From: Liquorilactobacillus satsumensis DSM 16230 = JCM 12392
Lineage (GTDB): Bacteria; Bacillota; Bacilli; Lactobacillales; Lactobacillaceae
DNA length: 53,800 bases
Reading direction: 5' to 3'
Assembly (NCBI RefSeq): GCF_001435195.1
Contig: NZ_AZFQ01000023.1
Coordinates: 39,072 to 92,871 of the forward strand
The stretch's first letter is position 1; every line of letters starts with the position of its first letter. The notes under the pieces are model-generated. The model was not told where the DNA came from. It searched no databases and saw only the letters and a list, made by a program, of their open reading frames with translations. This document shows positions 20,386 through 27,902 of this stretch, piece after piece. The position numbers were made by a program, and so were the translations under genes.

Positions 20386-21408
20386 TAAAATCATCTTTGC
20401 GGCTCCAGTGTCAGTCACTAAACATGTCTGACGCGGAGCATGTTTCATGTATGCCGCAATTGCTTTGGCCTTTGAAGAGCCACCCGCAACTGCAATCACA
20501 CATTCCATTTTAGTGAGATCCTCAAGTTGAAGCCCAATTCGTGGGATCTTATACACTATTTTACCTGATTCATCAAAGAAGTAGCCAAATGCCTCACCAA
20601 CTGCATGCGCTTTGCGTAACATCGCCAACACTTCAGGTGACATTCCCCGCCGCTTTGCCATGCTAATCGCGGAACCTACACTATGAATAACAGCATCACT
20701 ACCGCGAATCAGTTTAACTACTTTTTGAATAGATGGTTCTTTTAGTAAGGGAGCGTATGCTTCTTCACTTAGTTGCTCGGGAACATACAATGCACGATGC
20801 TTGCTTCCTGTGCGCAAAGCCATCTTTGCGCTCACACTATTGGCTTGGATCTCAACTGCCTCGCCTAGCCCTCCACGAGCCGGTACAAACAGCAATTCAC
20901 GTTTTTCAGCCAAATGAGGGGTTAAACAATCAGCAATTAATGCCATAGTTGTTCCACCCATCACAGCAATTACGTTCTTGCCGTCTGGCAACAGGGCTTC
21001 AAGTGATTCATTGACCAGCTTTCCCATCGCCACAACAACTTTGGACTGCTCATCAGCGTTGCCCGAAACAATAAAACAGCGCTCAATTCCTAATAAAGAA
21101 GCCAGTTCCTTTTCTTGTTGCCGAATTCCAGCTAACTGATCCATGACTCCACGCAATCCCTGAATCACTTCACGTCCTTTAATGGTAATAATCATTCCTG
21201 AACGCGTAGTTGCAATCAATCCTTGGTCCTTGAGAAAGTCTGTCTCTGTTCTGAGAAAGCGCTCAGTAAAGCCAAGCTCTTGCGACAGTGTTCTTCTTCC
21301 AACTGGACCAGTCCAAAAAATATAACGCAAGATTGTAAACCGCTGGGCCATAACTTCAACCAAATCCGGTGCAATCTCTTCTATCCACTCAAATTCCTGG
21401 TGCATCAT
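20377..21408 (-). CDS. cggR: Central glycolytic genes regulator CggR
   Basis: CggR is a SorC/DeoR-family repressor of the gapA operon, relieved by fructose 1,6-bisphosphate. The N-terminal winged helix (LSQELGFTERFLRTETDFLK) is followed by a sugar-binding domain with VMGGTTMALIA and FVPARGGLG. Starting at 21408 it has 343 residues, close to the Bacillus protein. The tandem ATG at 21405 is equally possible behind GGAAGGG. The longer frame from 21492 would run through the operator. A CggR-type operator lies directly upstream, so it should autorepress. Confidence 0.93.
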   Translation of the reverse strand: MMHQEFEWIEEIAPDLVEVMAQRFTILRYIFWTGPVGRRTLSQELGFTERFLRTETDFLKDQGLIATTRSGMIITIKGREVIQGLRGVMDQLAGIRQQEKELASLLGIERCFIVSGNADEQSKVVVAMGKLVNESLEALLPDGKNVIAVMGGTTMALIADCLTPHLAEKRELLFVPARGGLGEAVEIQANSVSAKMALRTGSKHRALYVPEQLSEEAYAPLLKEPSIQKVVKLIRGSDAVIHSVGSAISMAKRRGMSPEVLAMLRKAHAVGEAFGYFFDESGKIVYKIPRIGLQLEDLTKMECVIAVAGGSSKAKAIAAYMKHAPRQTCLVTDTGAAKMILKK

Positions 21409-21425
21409 ATTTCCCTTCCTAGCGG

Positions 21426-21461
21426 GACAAAAAACGTCCGGCCGTGTCGTAAAACGACCCA
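21426..21461 (-). promoter_or_regulatory. CggR operator
   Basis: On the minus strand the sequence reads TGGGTC-N6-CGAC-N4-CCGGAC-N6-TGTC. This reproduces the Bacillus CggR operator architecture CGGGAC-N6-TGTC repeated with a 4-bp spacer, with three mismatches in the first half and one in the second. It lies about 70 bases downstream of the promoter and 18 bases ahead of cggR, so repression by blocking elongation, as known in Bacillus, is plausible. Confidence 0.75.
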
Positions 21462-21531
21462 GCAAATCAAAAAAAACAAAGCACAACAACAATATTTTTT
21501 AAATTGTTCTCATACCCTTACCACGCTTTGA

Positions 21532-21560
21532 ATTATAGCAACAAATGGCCGGTTATGCAA
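21532..21560 (-). promoter_or_regulatory. Sigma-A promoter of the cggR-gapA operon
   Basis: On the minus strand TTGCAT (21555-21560) and a perfect TATAAT (21532-21537) are 17 bp apart. The implied leader before cggR is roughly 115-120 bases and contains the operator. Confidence 0.75.
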
Positions 21561-21727
21561 GTCACGGACTTTTACTGCCAATTAAGTTTAAACACGCACT
21601 AACTCCAAATAATTCATTTAAAAAGTAGAGGTTCCCGAATAATATTTTATAAAAAAGGACAAATCCTAAAGAAGAACGAACTTTTCTTCCCCTGAAATAT
21701 TTGGGCACCCAAAAAGTCGCAAAAAAA

Positions 21728-23050
21728 CTATCCGGTAGCGTACCGTTTTCTTTTAGTTGATGACGGAATTGCCAACAATTCCCTGTATTTTGCTACTGTT
21801 CTGCGTGAAATCACCACACCATTTTTCTGTAACAAGTTTTTTAAATGATTATCTGAAAGAGGATTAGTTTTATCTTCTGCATCTATTAAAGCTTTGAGCT
21901 GAGACTGCACCGCATCTGCTGAAAGATCACTTGCCTCATTTCCCATCGTAACTGGCTTTTTGAAAAAAGATCTTAGCTCAAACACGCCTTGTTCACATTT
22001 AAGATATTTGCCATTAACCGCACGACTGATCGTTGATTCATGCAATTGAAGTCGATGGGCAACGTCGCGTAACAATAGCGGCCTCAAAGTTTGGGTCTTT
22101 CCCATAAAAAATTCCTGCTGATATTCTAAAATAACCTGACCGACCCGTTCGATAGTTCTGCCTCTTTGTTCAAGGTCCTTTAGCATTTCAGCATATTCAT
22201 TTTTTTTGAGGCGCAAAAAGTGTTGTAAACTTTTATCAGGCATTTTTTCTAACTGCGCATAATATTTTTCTTTAAACATAATCACCGGTTGGGTCTTCTT
22301 AGTAACCGTTAACTCTAAGGTCTGCTGATCAGCACTTCGTTTGACTACTAAATCGGGGTAGACATAGCCAATATCGTCGCCCCCAAATGCAGCGCCTGGT
22401 GCTGGAGATAATGTTTTGATATAATCAGCGATCTGCTGCACTTCCCCCAAACTAAGCTTAAACTTGTGTGTCAGTTCATTCCATTTATGATCTGCAAACT
22501 CATGAAACATCTGCGTAATTACTGCCGCTGCCATTGCAGGCGCTTTGTCATCATTTTCAATTTGCAATAACAAACACTCCTGCAAGTCTCGTGCTCCGAC
22601 ACCTGGTGGATCAAGACGTTGCAGCAATGTCAAAGCATCCAGCAGCGTCGTCCGATCAACATGCGTCTGCTGAATAATTTCTTCCAGATCAACTGTTAGA
22701 TAACCATTTGTATCTAAATGGTCAATCAAAAAGACCACCCAGCCACGAAGGACAGTCTTTCTCATCGTCAAATGGACTTGCGCCAAGAGATATTCGAAGA
22801 GCGATTGTGTTTTATGTTCTGGTGCTTTTAAAAAAGTTTCCTTTGGAAGATCAGTTGCAGACGCACCCGCCTGGTAGTTCATGCCACCCTTTACTACAAT
22901 AAAGGGATTATCCAGCTGTTTTTGGGCCAAAAACTCATGAAGATCTTCAATGCTAAAACGTAAAACCTGCAAGGATTGCTGCATTTTCTGCGTCATTGCT
23001 AGTTTTTGAACTTGTTTTTGCTCCTGTCCAAAGCTTTGTTCAAGTGCCAA
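21728..23050 (-). CDS. rpoN: RNA polymerase sigma-54 factor
   Basis: Sigma-54 drives transcription from -24/-12 promoters with AAA+ activators. In lactobacilli these usually control mannose-type PTS genes. The glutamine-rich region I is at the start (QSFGQEQKQVQKLAMTQKMQQSLQVL), the core-binding domain follows, and the RpoN box RTVAKYRELLAIPSS lies near the C-terminus. It has 440 residues. The start is TTG at 23050 with AGGTGA upstream. No sigma-54 activator lies in the window. The tRNA-Arg gene and its promoter are divergent from it. Confidence 0.96.
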   Translation of the reverse strand: MALEQSFGQEQKQVQKLAMTQKMQQSLQVLRFSIEDLHEFLAQKQLDNPFIVVKGGMNYQAGASATDLPKETFLKAPEHKTQSLFEYLLAQVHLTMRKTVLRGWVVFLIDHLDTNGYLTVDLEEIIQQTHVDRTTLLDALTLLQRLDPPGVGARDLQECLLLQIENDDKAPAMAAAVITQMFHEFADHKWNELTHKFKLSLGEVQQIADYIKTLSPAPGAAFGGDDIGYVYPDLVVKRSADQQTLELTVTKKTQPVIMFKEKYYAQLEKMPDKSLQHFLRLKKNEYAEMLKDLEQRGRTIERVGQVILEYQQEFFMGKTQTLRPLLLRDVAHRLQLHESTISRAVNGKYLKCEQGVFELRSFFKKPVTMGNEASDLSADAVQSQLKALIDAEDKTNPLSDNHLKNLLQKNGVVISRRTVAKYRELLAIPSSTKRKRYATG

Positions 23051-23073
23051 TTTAATTCACCTACTTTTTATAC

Positions 23074-23102
23074 TTGTATATTTGGATCAATTCAGTTAAA
23101 AT
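23074..23102 (+). promoter_or_regulatory. Promoter of tRNA-Arg(CCG)
   Basis: TTGTAT (23074-23079) and TAAAAT (23097-23102) are 17 bp apart, and the tRNA begins 12 bases after the -10 box. Confidence 0.65.
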
Positions 23103-23114
23103 GGATAGAGTATT

Positions 23115-23186
23115 GCGCCGCTAGTGTAATGGATCGCACGCAAGATTCCGGTTCTTGTAATGTGGGTTCGACTCCCACGTGGCGCA
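23115..23186 (+). tRNA. tRNA-Arg (anticodon CCG)
   Basis: The full cloverleaf can be folded by hand. The 7-bp acceptor stem is GCGCCGC with GTGGCGC (one G-U). The D-stem is GTGT/GCAC. The anticodon stem is CAAGA/TCTTG with loop TTCCGGT, giving anticodon CCG. The T-stem is GTGGG/CCCAC with TTCGACT. The discriminator is A and CCA is not encoded. It decodes CGG. The prophage has integrated in its 3' end, but the 14-bp core restores the gene. Confidence 0.95.
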
Positions 23187-23187
23187 T
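23174..23187 (+). repeat. attL core
   Basis: CCCACGTGGCGCAT spans the T-stem and acceptor 3' side of tRNA-Arg and is repeated exactly at 51977-51990. Integrases of this type commonly use tRNA 3' ends. Confidence 0.9.
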
Positions 23188-23219
23188 AAGTACATTACAC
23201 CAGTTATCATATAGTTTCA

Positions 23220-23246
23220 AAAGCCTTGATATCAAAGGCTTTTTTA
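23220..23246 (+). terminator. Prophage-supplied terminator behind tRNA-Arg
   Basis: AAAGCCTT and AAGGCTTT form an 8-bp stem followed by TTTTTATTTT. It lies inside the prophage, so in the integrated state it ends the tRNA transcript. In the circular form it would end transcription from the integrase. Confidence 0.8.
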
Positions 23247-23383
23247 TTTTGAGTTTTTCAATGAATTTCATCTATTTTCAAATAAATTACTTCATAATTA
23301 CTTCACTTTGTATCAAGAATCTCAAATGATATCGCTATCATTTTAACATTTTATACAGTAAAAAACTAGCAACGTGTAATAGT

Positions 23384-23415
23384 GGCTGTTACTCAATCGA
23401 GTAGCAGCCTTTTTT
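23384..23415 (+). terminator. Second plus-strand terminator at the prophage left end
   Basis: GGCTGTTACTC and GAGTAGCAGCC (one G-U pair) form an 11-bp stem with a 4-base loop followed by TTTTTT. No plus-strand gene precedes it here. In a circularised element it would lie downstream of the integrase, which explains its direction. The remaining bases of 23187-23515 hold no gene I can support. Confidence 0.75.
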
Positions 23416-23515
23416 AGTTTAAAATATCTAACTTATAGATGAGGTAATAAACTAAAACTTGAATCCTGTCGTACTGAATGTTAAAGATCAATATACACAA
23501 AACGTTAACTACACG

Positions 23516-24142
23516 TCATTTCCATAGATTCCTTTGCAGTGCAGCTTTTTTCTTGATTATAAAATGAAATACTTTGGTTAAATCTATTCCACAACTTGAA
23601 ACCTTATCCACAAGAACATAATTAATATCGTTATGTTTTTTCACATACATACAATAGTTACTATCAAATCCTCTAATTCTTGATGCTATTACCCTCTGCG
23701 TTAAGTTAATATAAATACAGTAATTTTTACAAATCTTTTTAAAATTTTGATCTTTATATGATCCCATTAGAAATGATAGATGTTTGATCCAGTGTTCCCC
23801 ACCAACCAATTGCACACAAACTTTATCCGTATACATGGATGCATTTTTCTTCTTTGTATTTTTCACTTCAAAAACAAACGATTCATCTCCAGAGATTATA
23901 CTAAAATCATTATCAAGTCCTGGACCTCTTTTTTCTCCAATAAGATAATTTGTCTCCTCTTTTAAATCTTCAGGTCTAAAATATATGCCATTATAACTTA
24001 AACTAGGAATTTTTAATTTTATAGTATACTCTTTCTCTTTGAATGTTACTTTACAACCGTCTTTTCTTGCACACTCCAATGGCCTGTAAACACTCGGAGC
24101 TATTTTATTTTTAAATTTATCGCAAATTTCCGAATTAGTCAT
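23516..24142 (-). CDS. PD-(D/E)XK-like putative nuclease, partner of the ATPase
   Basis: I do not recognise the family of this 208-residue protein. Around the middle it shows GPGLDNDF, about ten residues, then FVFEVKNTKKK, and later CVQLVGG. An aspartate, then an E-x-K on a hydrophobic strand, then a helix glutamine is the pattern of PD-(D/E)XK nucleases. This is inference from motif spacing. The ATG at 24142 overlaps the ATPase stop by 8 bases, so the two are coupled. An alternative TTG at 24148 has poorer spacing. It lies at the attL end, where prophages often carry cargo. It is AT-rich. Confidence 0.6.
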   Translation of the reverse strand: MTNSEICDKFKNKIAPSVYRPLECARKDGCKVTFKEKEYTIKLKIPSLSYNGIYFRPEDLKEETNYLIGEKRGPGLDNDFSIISGDESFVFEVKNTKKKNASMYTDKVCVQLVGGEHWIKHLSFLMGSYKDQNFKKICKNYCIYINLTQRVIASRIRGFDSNYCMYVKKHNDINYVLVDKVSSCGIDLTKVFHFIIKKKAALQRNLWK

Positions 24143-25571
24143 TTTCAAGTTTCTCCATTAAGTCAAAATATTCATTATTCAAAGTTATACTAGAATCATC
24201 AAAATTAGCTAAATTAACATTTTCCTCTTCTGTTAAATCACCTATTTTTTCACCATGTCCATTTTTTAAAAGATAAACGTCTGTATTTTTAGAATAACTC
24301 TCTTTCTCATATAGTTTTCTTTCTAATAACAAATTAATAACTGCCTTTATAAAATAATCACTATGGGTAGAAACAATTACCCTTACTCCAATATCAATTA
24401 AAGCCAACATTAATTCTGCAATTTTCACTTGTTTTTCAGGATGTAAGTTCATTTCGGGCTCATCAATAAATAGCAAATCACCATGTCTCATATTTCGCAG
24501 AAACCAATCAATTCCAAATAAAGATTTTAATGATGATGACAGTAAATTAAATGAAATAGCCCTCCCCGATGCTTTGGTTTTAAAGGTAATAGAATTATTA
24601 TCAGGATTGTATTCATATTCTCCAGGGATAATAGCATTCCTCGAACTTCGAATTTTCTTTAACCCTTCAAAATATTTATTTTTGTTATCTTGAATTCCAA
24701 ACCCATCTATATATCTATAAAGATTGCTATTCAAAGGAATTGTTCTATTCAAAAAACGAAAATAATCATCTATAGGTCTAGGATAATTTAACGCAAGTTC
24801 TTCATTAGGATTAACTTTAGTTTCAACAGTACTTGTAAGATCACTGAACTTTTCAGCCCTAGCTGAAGTCAGTTCATTTCTGAATACATTAATGCCAATT
24901 CGTTCGGCTGGTAAGTATACCCTGTTTTTTGGCACATAAGCATTCAATATATTATCATTCAACATTCTAATCATGGCAGCTGTTTTTATTCTATTAAATT
25001 GTTTTTCTCTATCTTGCATACTGCTTGCTTGATCTATCTCTCTATCAAGAGAGCCACGTGAGTATATCAGATTTACCGTTTTTTTATCATACTCGACATT
25101 CAAATAGTTTTTATTTGCTTCTTTATTGCTTTTTTCATTATCTCTTTCTCCAACATATTTCCAAATGAGACCCGCAAAATCAAAATTATCTAAAGATTCA
25201 AGTGACTTCAGACAGCTCTTTATATCATCCTTACTTGCAGAAATAGCCGTCCTATCAGTAATAATACTTTCATCATTAAAAAAGAATTTAAAAAAAGAAT
25301 TATCCACTCCGTTAAACTCTTTAGTAGCTTTATCAACTATGTAATTATAAACTTCAGTGACGTTTAATTTATAAAATCCATTTTTTATTATACACTTTAT
25401 GGTATCTTCATTAACTATATCTACACTAAATTTTTCTCTTATCCATACACTCAAAGCATACGCTGTATAGGTCGTTAATGTTTTGCCTGTTCCGTTCTTT
25501 CCAATTAGTATGGTGAGCTTATTTAGTTTAAATTCAAATTCTTTTATTGGTCCCAAATTCATTATTTTCAT
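24135..25571 (-). CDS. AAA/ABC-type ATPase (AAA_15/AAA_21, OLD-like)
   Basis: This 478-residue protein has the Walker A GKNGTGKT at about residues 24-31, an insertion-rich middle, a signature-like LLSSSLKSL, Walker B with catalytic glutamate LLFIDEPEMNLHP, and an H-loop STHSDYF. This is the layout of SMC/RecF-like ABC ATPases found in OLD, PARIS (AriA), AbiL and Septu defence systems. No TOPRIM domain follows, so it is not a full OLD protein. GAGGGAG lies eight bases ahead of the ATG. It forms a coupled pair with the downstream putative nuclease. Antiphage defence is inferred. Confidence 0.85.
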   Translation of the reverse strand: MKIMNLGPIKEFEFKLNKLTILIGKNGTGKTLTTYTAYALSVWIREKFSVDIVNEDTIKCIIKNGFYKLNVTEVYNYIVDKATKEFNGVDNSFFKFFFNDESIITDRTAISASKDDIKSCLKSLESLDNFDFAGLIWKYVGERDNEKSNKEANKNYLNVEYDKKTVNLIYSRGSLDREIDQASSMQDREKQFNRIKTAAMIRMLNDNILNAYVPKNRVYLPAERIGINVFRNELTSARAEKFSDLTSTVETKVNPNEELALNYPRPIDDYFRFLNRTIPLNSNLYRYIDGFGIQDNKNKYFEGLKKIRSSRNAIIPGEYEYNPDNNSITFKTKASGRAISFNLLSSSLKSLFGIDWFLRNMRHGDLLFIDEPEMNLHPEKQVKIAELMLALIDIGVRVIVSTHSDYFIKAVINLLLERKLYEKESYSKNTDVYLLKNGHGEKIGDLTEEENVNLANFDDSSITLNNEYFDLMEKLEND

Positions 25572-26847
25572 TATAAATTCTCCCTCTTTAAATAAACTTC
25601 ATATATATTCAAAAAAAGATACTTTGCTGTGCAAAATATAGATTCACGCACATATTAAATTAAGTTTTCATATATATCAGGTATAACGTACATTCAATTT
25701 CTAGTCTATCCGTTATGGAAGTAAATGTCTATCTGTTAATTCTTGGCATTGAATATTTACCATTATTTTTTTATGCTTGTGGTTACTTTCCTACCCAAAA
25801 CCTCCACATAAAATTTGAGTCTTAGGAAATCTTACTTATTCTTACCACAACAAGAAATGAACTATCTCAATTATCCCCGTTGTTAAATAAAAAGTAACTT
25901 CTTTGTATGCATTCTTTGTGTGCAAAAAGATCTTATAAATCTTAACAACTCTTGTAGTAAAAAAATGTGTAGTATGCTTGCAAAACCTGCTATCAAGCGA
26001 AAAAGTATTTTTTTGTGTGCAATGTGTACACTTTATTATTAGTCTCAGAAAGGGTGTAAGGGTTTTAGAAAGACTGTTATATAGACAACGTTTACTGCAA
26101 CGCTCTTAAATTTTGTATGCAGCACTTTTCAGGTGACTTTCTAAAAATATTGTAGTGTTCTGTTGTGTTTCACTCTATGAGCAATTATTATTTTAATAAT
26201 GTGCTTCCGCTTTTTAATTCTGTGTGCACTTAGCTGCCTAGAAATCTTGACAATTCTTGCAGTATAAAAAACATGTAATAAGTCAATCTGATCGCTGATG
26301 CCAAGCTTATTATGGCTGCGCAAAAAATCAAAATGGTGTGTACGTTGCTATCAACTTTTATTTTTTTCAACTGAAATATATTCAATAGATTTTTTCCACT
26401 TTGTTAGAATTAACCAAACCCGAAAAACGGGATTGGTTAATAATAAGGTATCAATTTGATAAAAGTTTTCAAGAACCAATTCGAAAACTTCGAAGTGGTT
26501 TTGGACACCCCCTAGGACAGAGTAGAAATAATCGACCCTGTATCTTTTTCAAACTGCTATGTATAGGGTGGTCGAAATTTTCGACTTGCCTTTTAAATTT
26601 TTTCCACCAAGGAGCTATTTGATACCTGGTTTTGTTGTCCTTTTGTGGATATACCTAGGGGATAACGATTCGTTCCCCCCTAGGTATGTGCAAAATATCG
26701 CAGATCTGTGAGGGGGGTGGCGAATCGCCACCCCCTCGTTTAGCCTTGAATCAAAATTAAGTTCAGCTAATATTGAGAGATAACCATTTGCAAAAAAGAC
26801 TAGATCCATTATCTATCCTAGCCGACAGTATTACTACTTCAGTAGTA
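25572..26847. other. 1.28-kb non-coding region upstream of the ATPase-nuclease pair
   Basis: No credible coding frame was found on either strand. Two imperfect direct repeats (25917-25960 and 26221-26264) each carry TGTGTGCA followed 12-13 bases later by AAATCTT. TGTGTGCA also occurs at 26014-26021. The right part (26410-26737) is a dense series of inverted repeats. The sequence next to the ATPase has a ribosome site and AT-rich promoter-like DNA, but no pair of boxes I would defend. Confidence 0.6.
26410..26737. repeat. Cluster of inverted repeats (candidate ncRNA or origin)
   Basis: Hairpins in order: TTAACCAA/TTGGTTAA with inner CCCG/CGGG (26410-26440); AAGTTTTC/GAAAACTT (26463-26490); TCGACC/GGTCGA (about 26532-26576); GTCGAAATTTTCGAC (about 26571-26585); ATACCTAGGGG/CCCCTAGGTAT with inner AACG/CGTT (26651-26687); GGGGGTGGCGA/TCGCCACCCCC (26713-26735). 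GGTATCAA (26448) is also complementary to TTGATACC (26619), which could close a larger fold. None of these stems has a T-tract, so they are not simple terminators. Confidence 0.7.
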
Positions 26848-27096
26848 TCATTTTTTTAATCTAGCTTTTAACTTCTTGCTTGCCCAGAATTCACCCTTAC
26901 CAGTTCTTAAATAGTATTTGTCTATCAACCATTGCCCTACAAAATACATAACGACAAAAGGCAGCAACCATAAAACTGCGTGAAAAAACCAACCAATAAG
27001 AATAATTGCAAAACCGATAATCATTATCCAAGATGCAATGTCAATAATTAATGGAAGTATTAATATTCCTAAACCGACTACAATTACTAACCACAT
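26848..27096 (-). CDS. Small membrane protein
   Basis: An 82-residue protein dominated by hydrophobic segments (about residues 1-20, 22-38 and 40-60), with a basic C-terminus (KKLKARLKK) likely in the cytoplasm. AGAGGGAAG precedes the ATG by a good spacing. I do not recognise the family. It lies in the prophage cargo region between the structured non-coding DNA and the lipoprotein gene, so a role in host or phage exclusion is possible but only guessed from position. Confidence 0.6.
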   Translation of the reverse strand: MWLVIVVGLGILILPLIIDIASWIMIIGFAIILIGWFFHAVLWLLPFVVMYFVGQWLIDKYYLRTGKGEFWASKKLKARLKK

Positions 27097-27391
27097 TATA
27101 TCTTCCCTCTTCCAACTAACCTATTATCCATGTCTTTATCCTTATGAAGTTCTAAAAACAGGTCATTCCAAACGATCTATTTTTTAGTATACAACCTAAA
27201 GTAAACATTGATACATTAATTACTATAATTTTTTGTTTAACAAGTAGATATTAGAAATAAAGTTTGTGTTGATAATCACTTTATTTAATTAACTGAAAGT
27301 AGCAATTACACCATAATAATACTTAAGCAGTTAGCAAATGACAAATCGAAGGAAATCATGTAATGCTATGATTCAATTAGCACTACTGTAT

Positions 27392-27424
27392 GGCTAGGTT
27401 ATGATAACGCCTAGCCTTTTCTCT
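27392..27424 (+). terminator. Hairpin in the gap between membrane protein and lipoprotein genes
   Basis: GGCTAGG and CCTAGCC form a 7-bp stem with TTTTCTCTTT after it on the plus strand. No plus-strand gene is seen to its left. The rest of the 373-bp gap 27097-27469 is AT-rich and shows nothing else I can support. Confidence 0.5.
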
Positions 27425-27469
27425 TTGTCAAAAAGCCTCAGGAACACAGTTATCCCTTCTTCTCCTCCC

Positions 27470-27796
27470 CTATTCTTTTGAATAGGTAATTATATATGAT
27501 CCAAGACTGCTTTCGACTTTTTTTACTTTAACGATTATTGATTGGCCCTTTTTTACTTTAGGATTTTCACTGGATACAAAATTTAAATGTTTGCCAGTTT
27601 CAATATTATATCCGAAAGCACTATTAGGAACTAGCTTATCAACTTTAATCTTTACTGTCTTACCATCAATACTCTTTCCCTTATTCAAAGCTTGTTCTGC
27701 TTGAACAGTTGTATAGTCTGCTTTTTTCGCAGTCCCACAAGAAACCAGGAAAAGGACAGACAACAATACGATAAATACCATTCTAATTTTTTTCAT
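27470..27796 (-). CDS. Putative prophage lipoprotein with OB-like domain
   Basis: A 108-residue protein with a lipoprotein signal: basic MKKIR, hydrophobic core and lipobox LVSC, giving a predicted lipidated cysteine at residue 20. The mature part (GKTVKIKVDKLVPNSAFGYNIE, KHLNFVSSENPKVKKGQSI) looks like small OB-fold lipoproteins of lactobacilli. Phage lipoproteins made from lysogens can block superinfecting DNA entry (for example Ltp of phage TP-J34), and this position next to the tail genes fits. It is not visibly an Ltp homolog, so the exclusion role is inference. Confidence 0.65.
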   Translation of the reverse strand: MKKIRMVFIVLLSVLFLVSCGTAKKADYTTVQAEQALNKGKSIDGKTVKIKVDKLVPNSAFGYNIETGKHLNFVSSENPKVKKGQSIIVKVKKVESSLGSYIITYSKE

Positions 27797-27860
27797 TAAA
27801 CTATCCCCCCCAATATAATATTTAAATAATACCGCATATTCAATCAGGGTTTCAATAAAA

Positions 27861-27894
27861 ATAAAAAAAGCCTGTCTCTTTTAAAGACAGACTT
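27861..27894 (-). terminator. Terminator at the end of the late operon
   Basis: On the minus strand, AAGTCTGTCT and AGACAGGCTT (one G-U) form a 10-bp stem followed by a run of T. It starts within 10 bases of the tape-measure stop codon, so the structural operon ends there. Confidence 0.8.
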
Positions 27895-27902
27895 TACATT
27901 AT

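Noticed and set aside
23516-25571. Assignment of the ATPase pair to PARIS or OLD
   Set aside because: The second protein shows an E-x-K strand rather than TOPRIM/DUF4435 motifs, and the ATPase has no C-terminal TOPRIM. The general ATPase type is shared, not the effector.
26401-26809. Short open frames on both strands within the inverted-repeat cluster
   Set aside because: They lack ribosome sites, have odd composition and follow the hairpin arms; they are by-products of the repeats.
25572-26847. Retron ncRNA or an RCR plasmid nick site in the structured region
   Set aside because: No reverse transcriptase or Rep/Mob gene is present in the element, and no stretch matches a known nick sequence closely enough.
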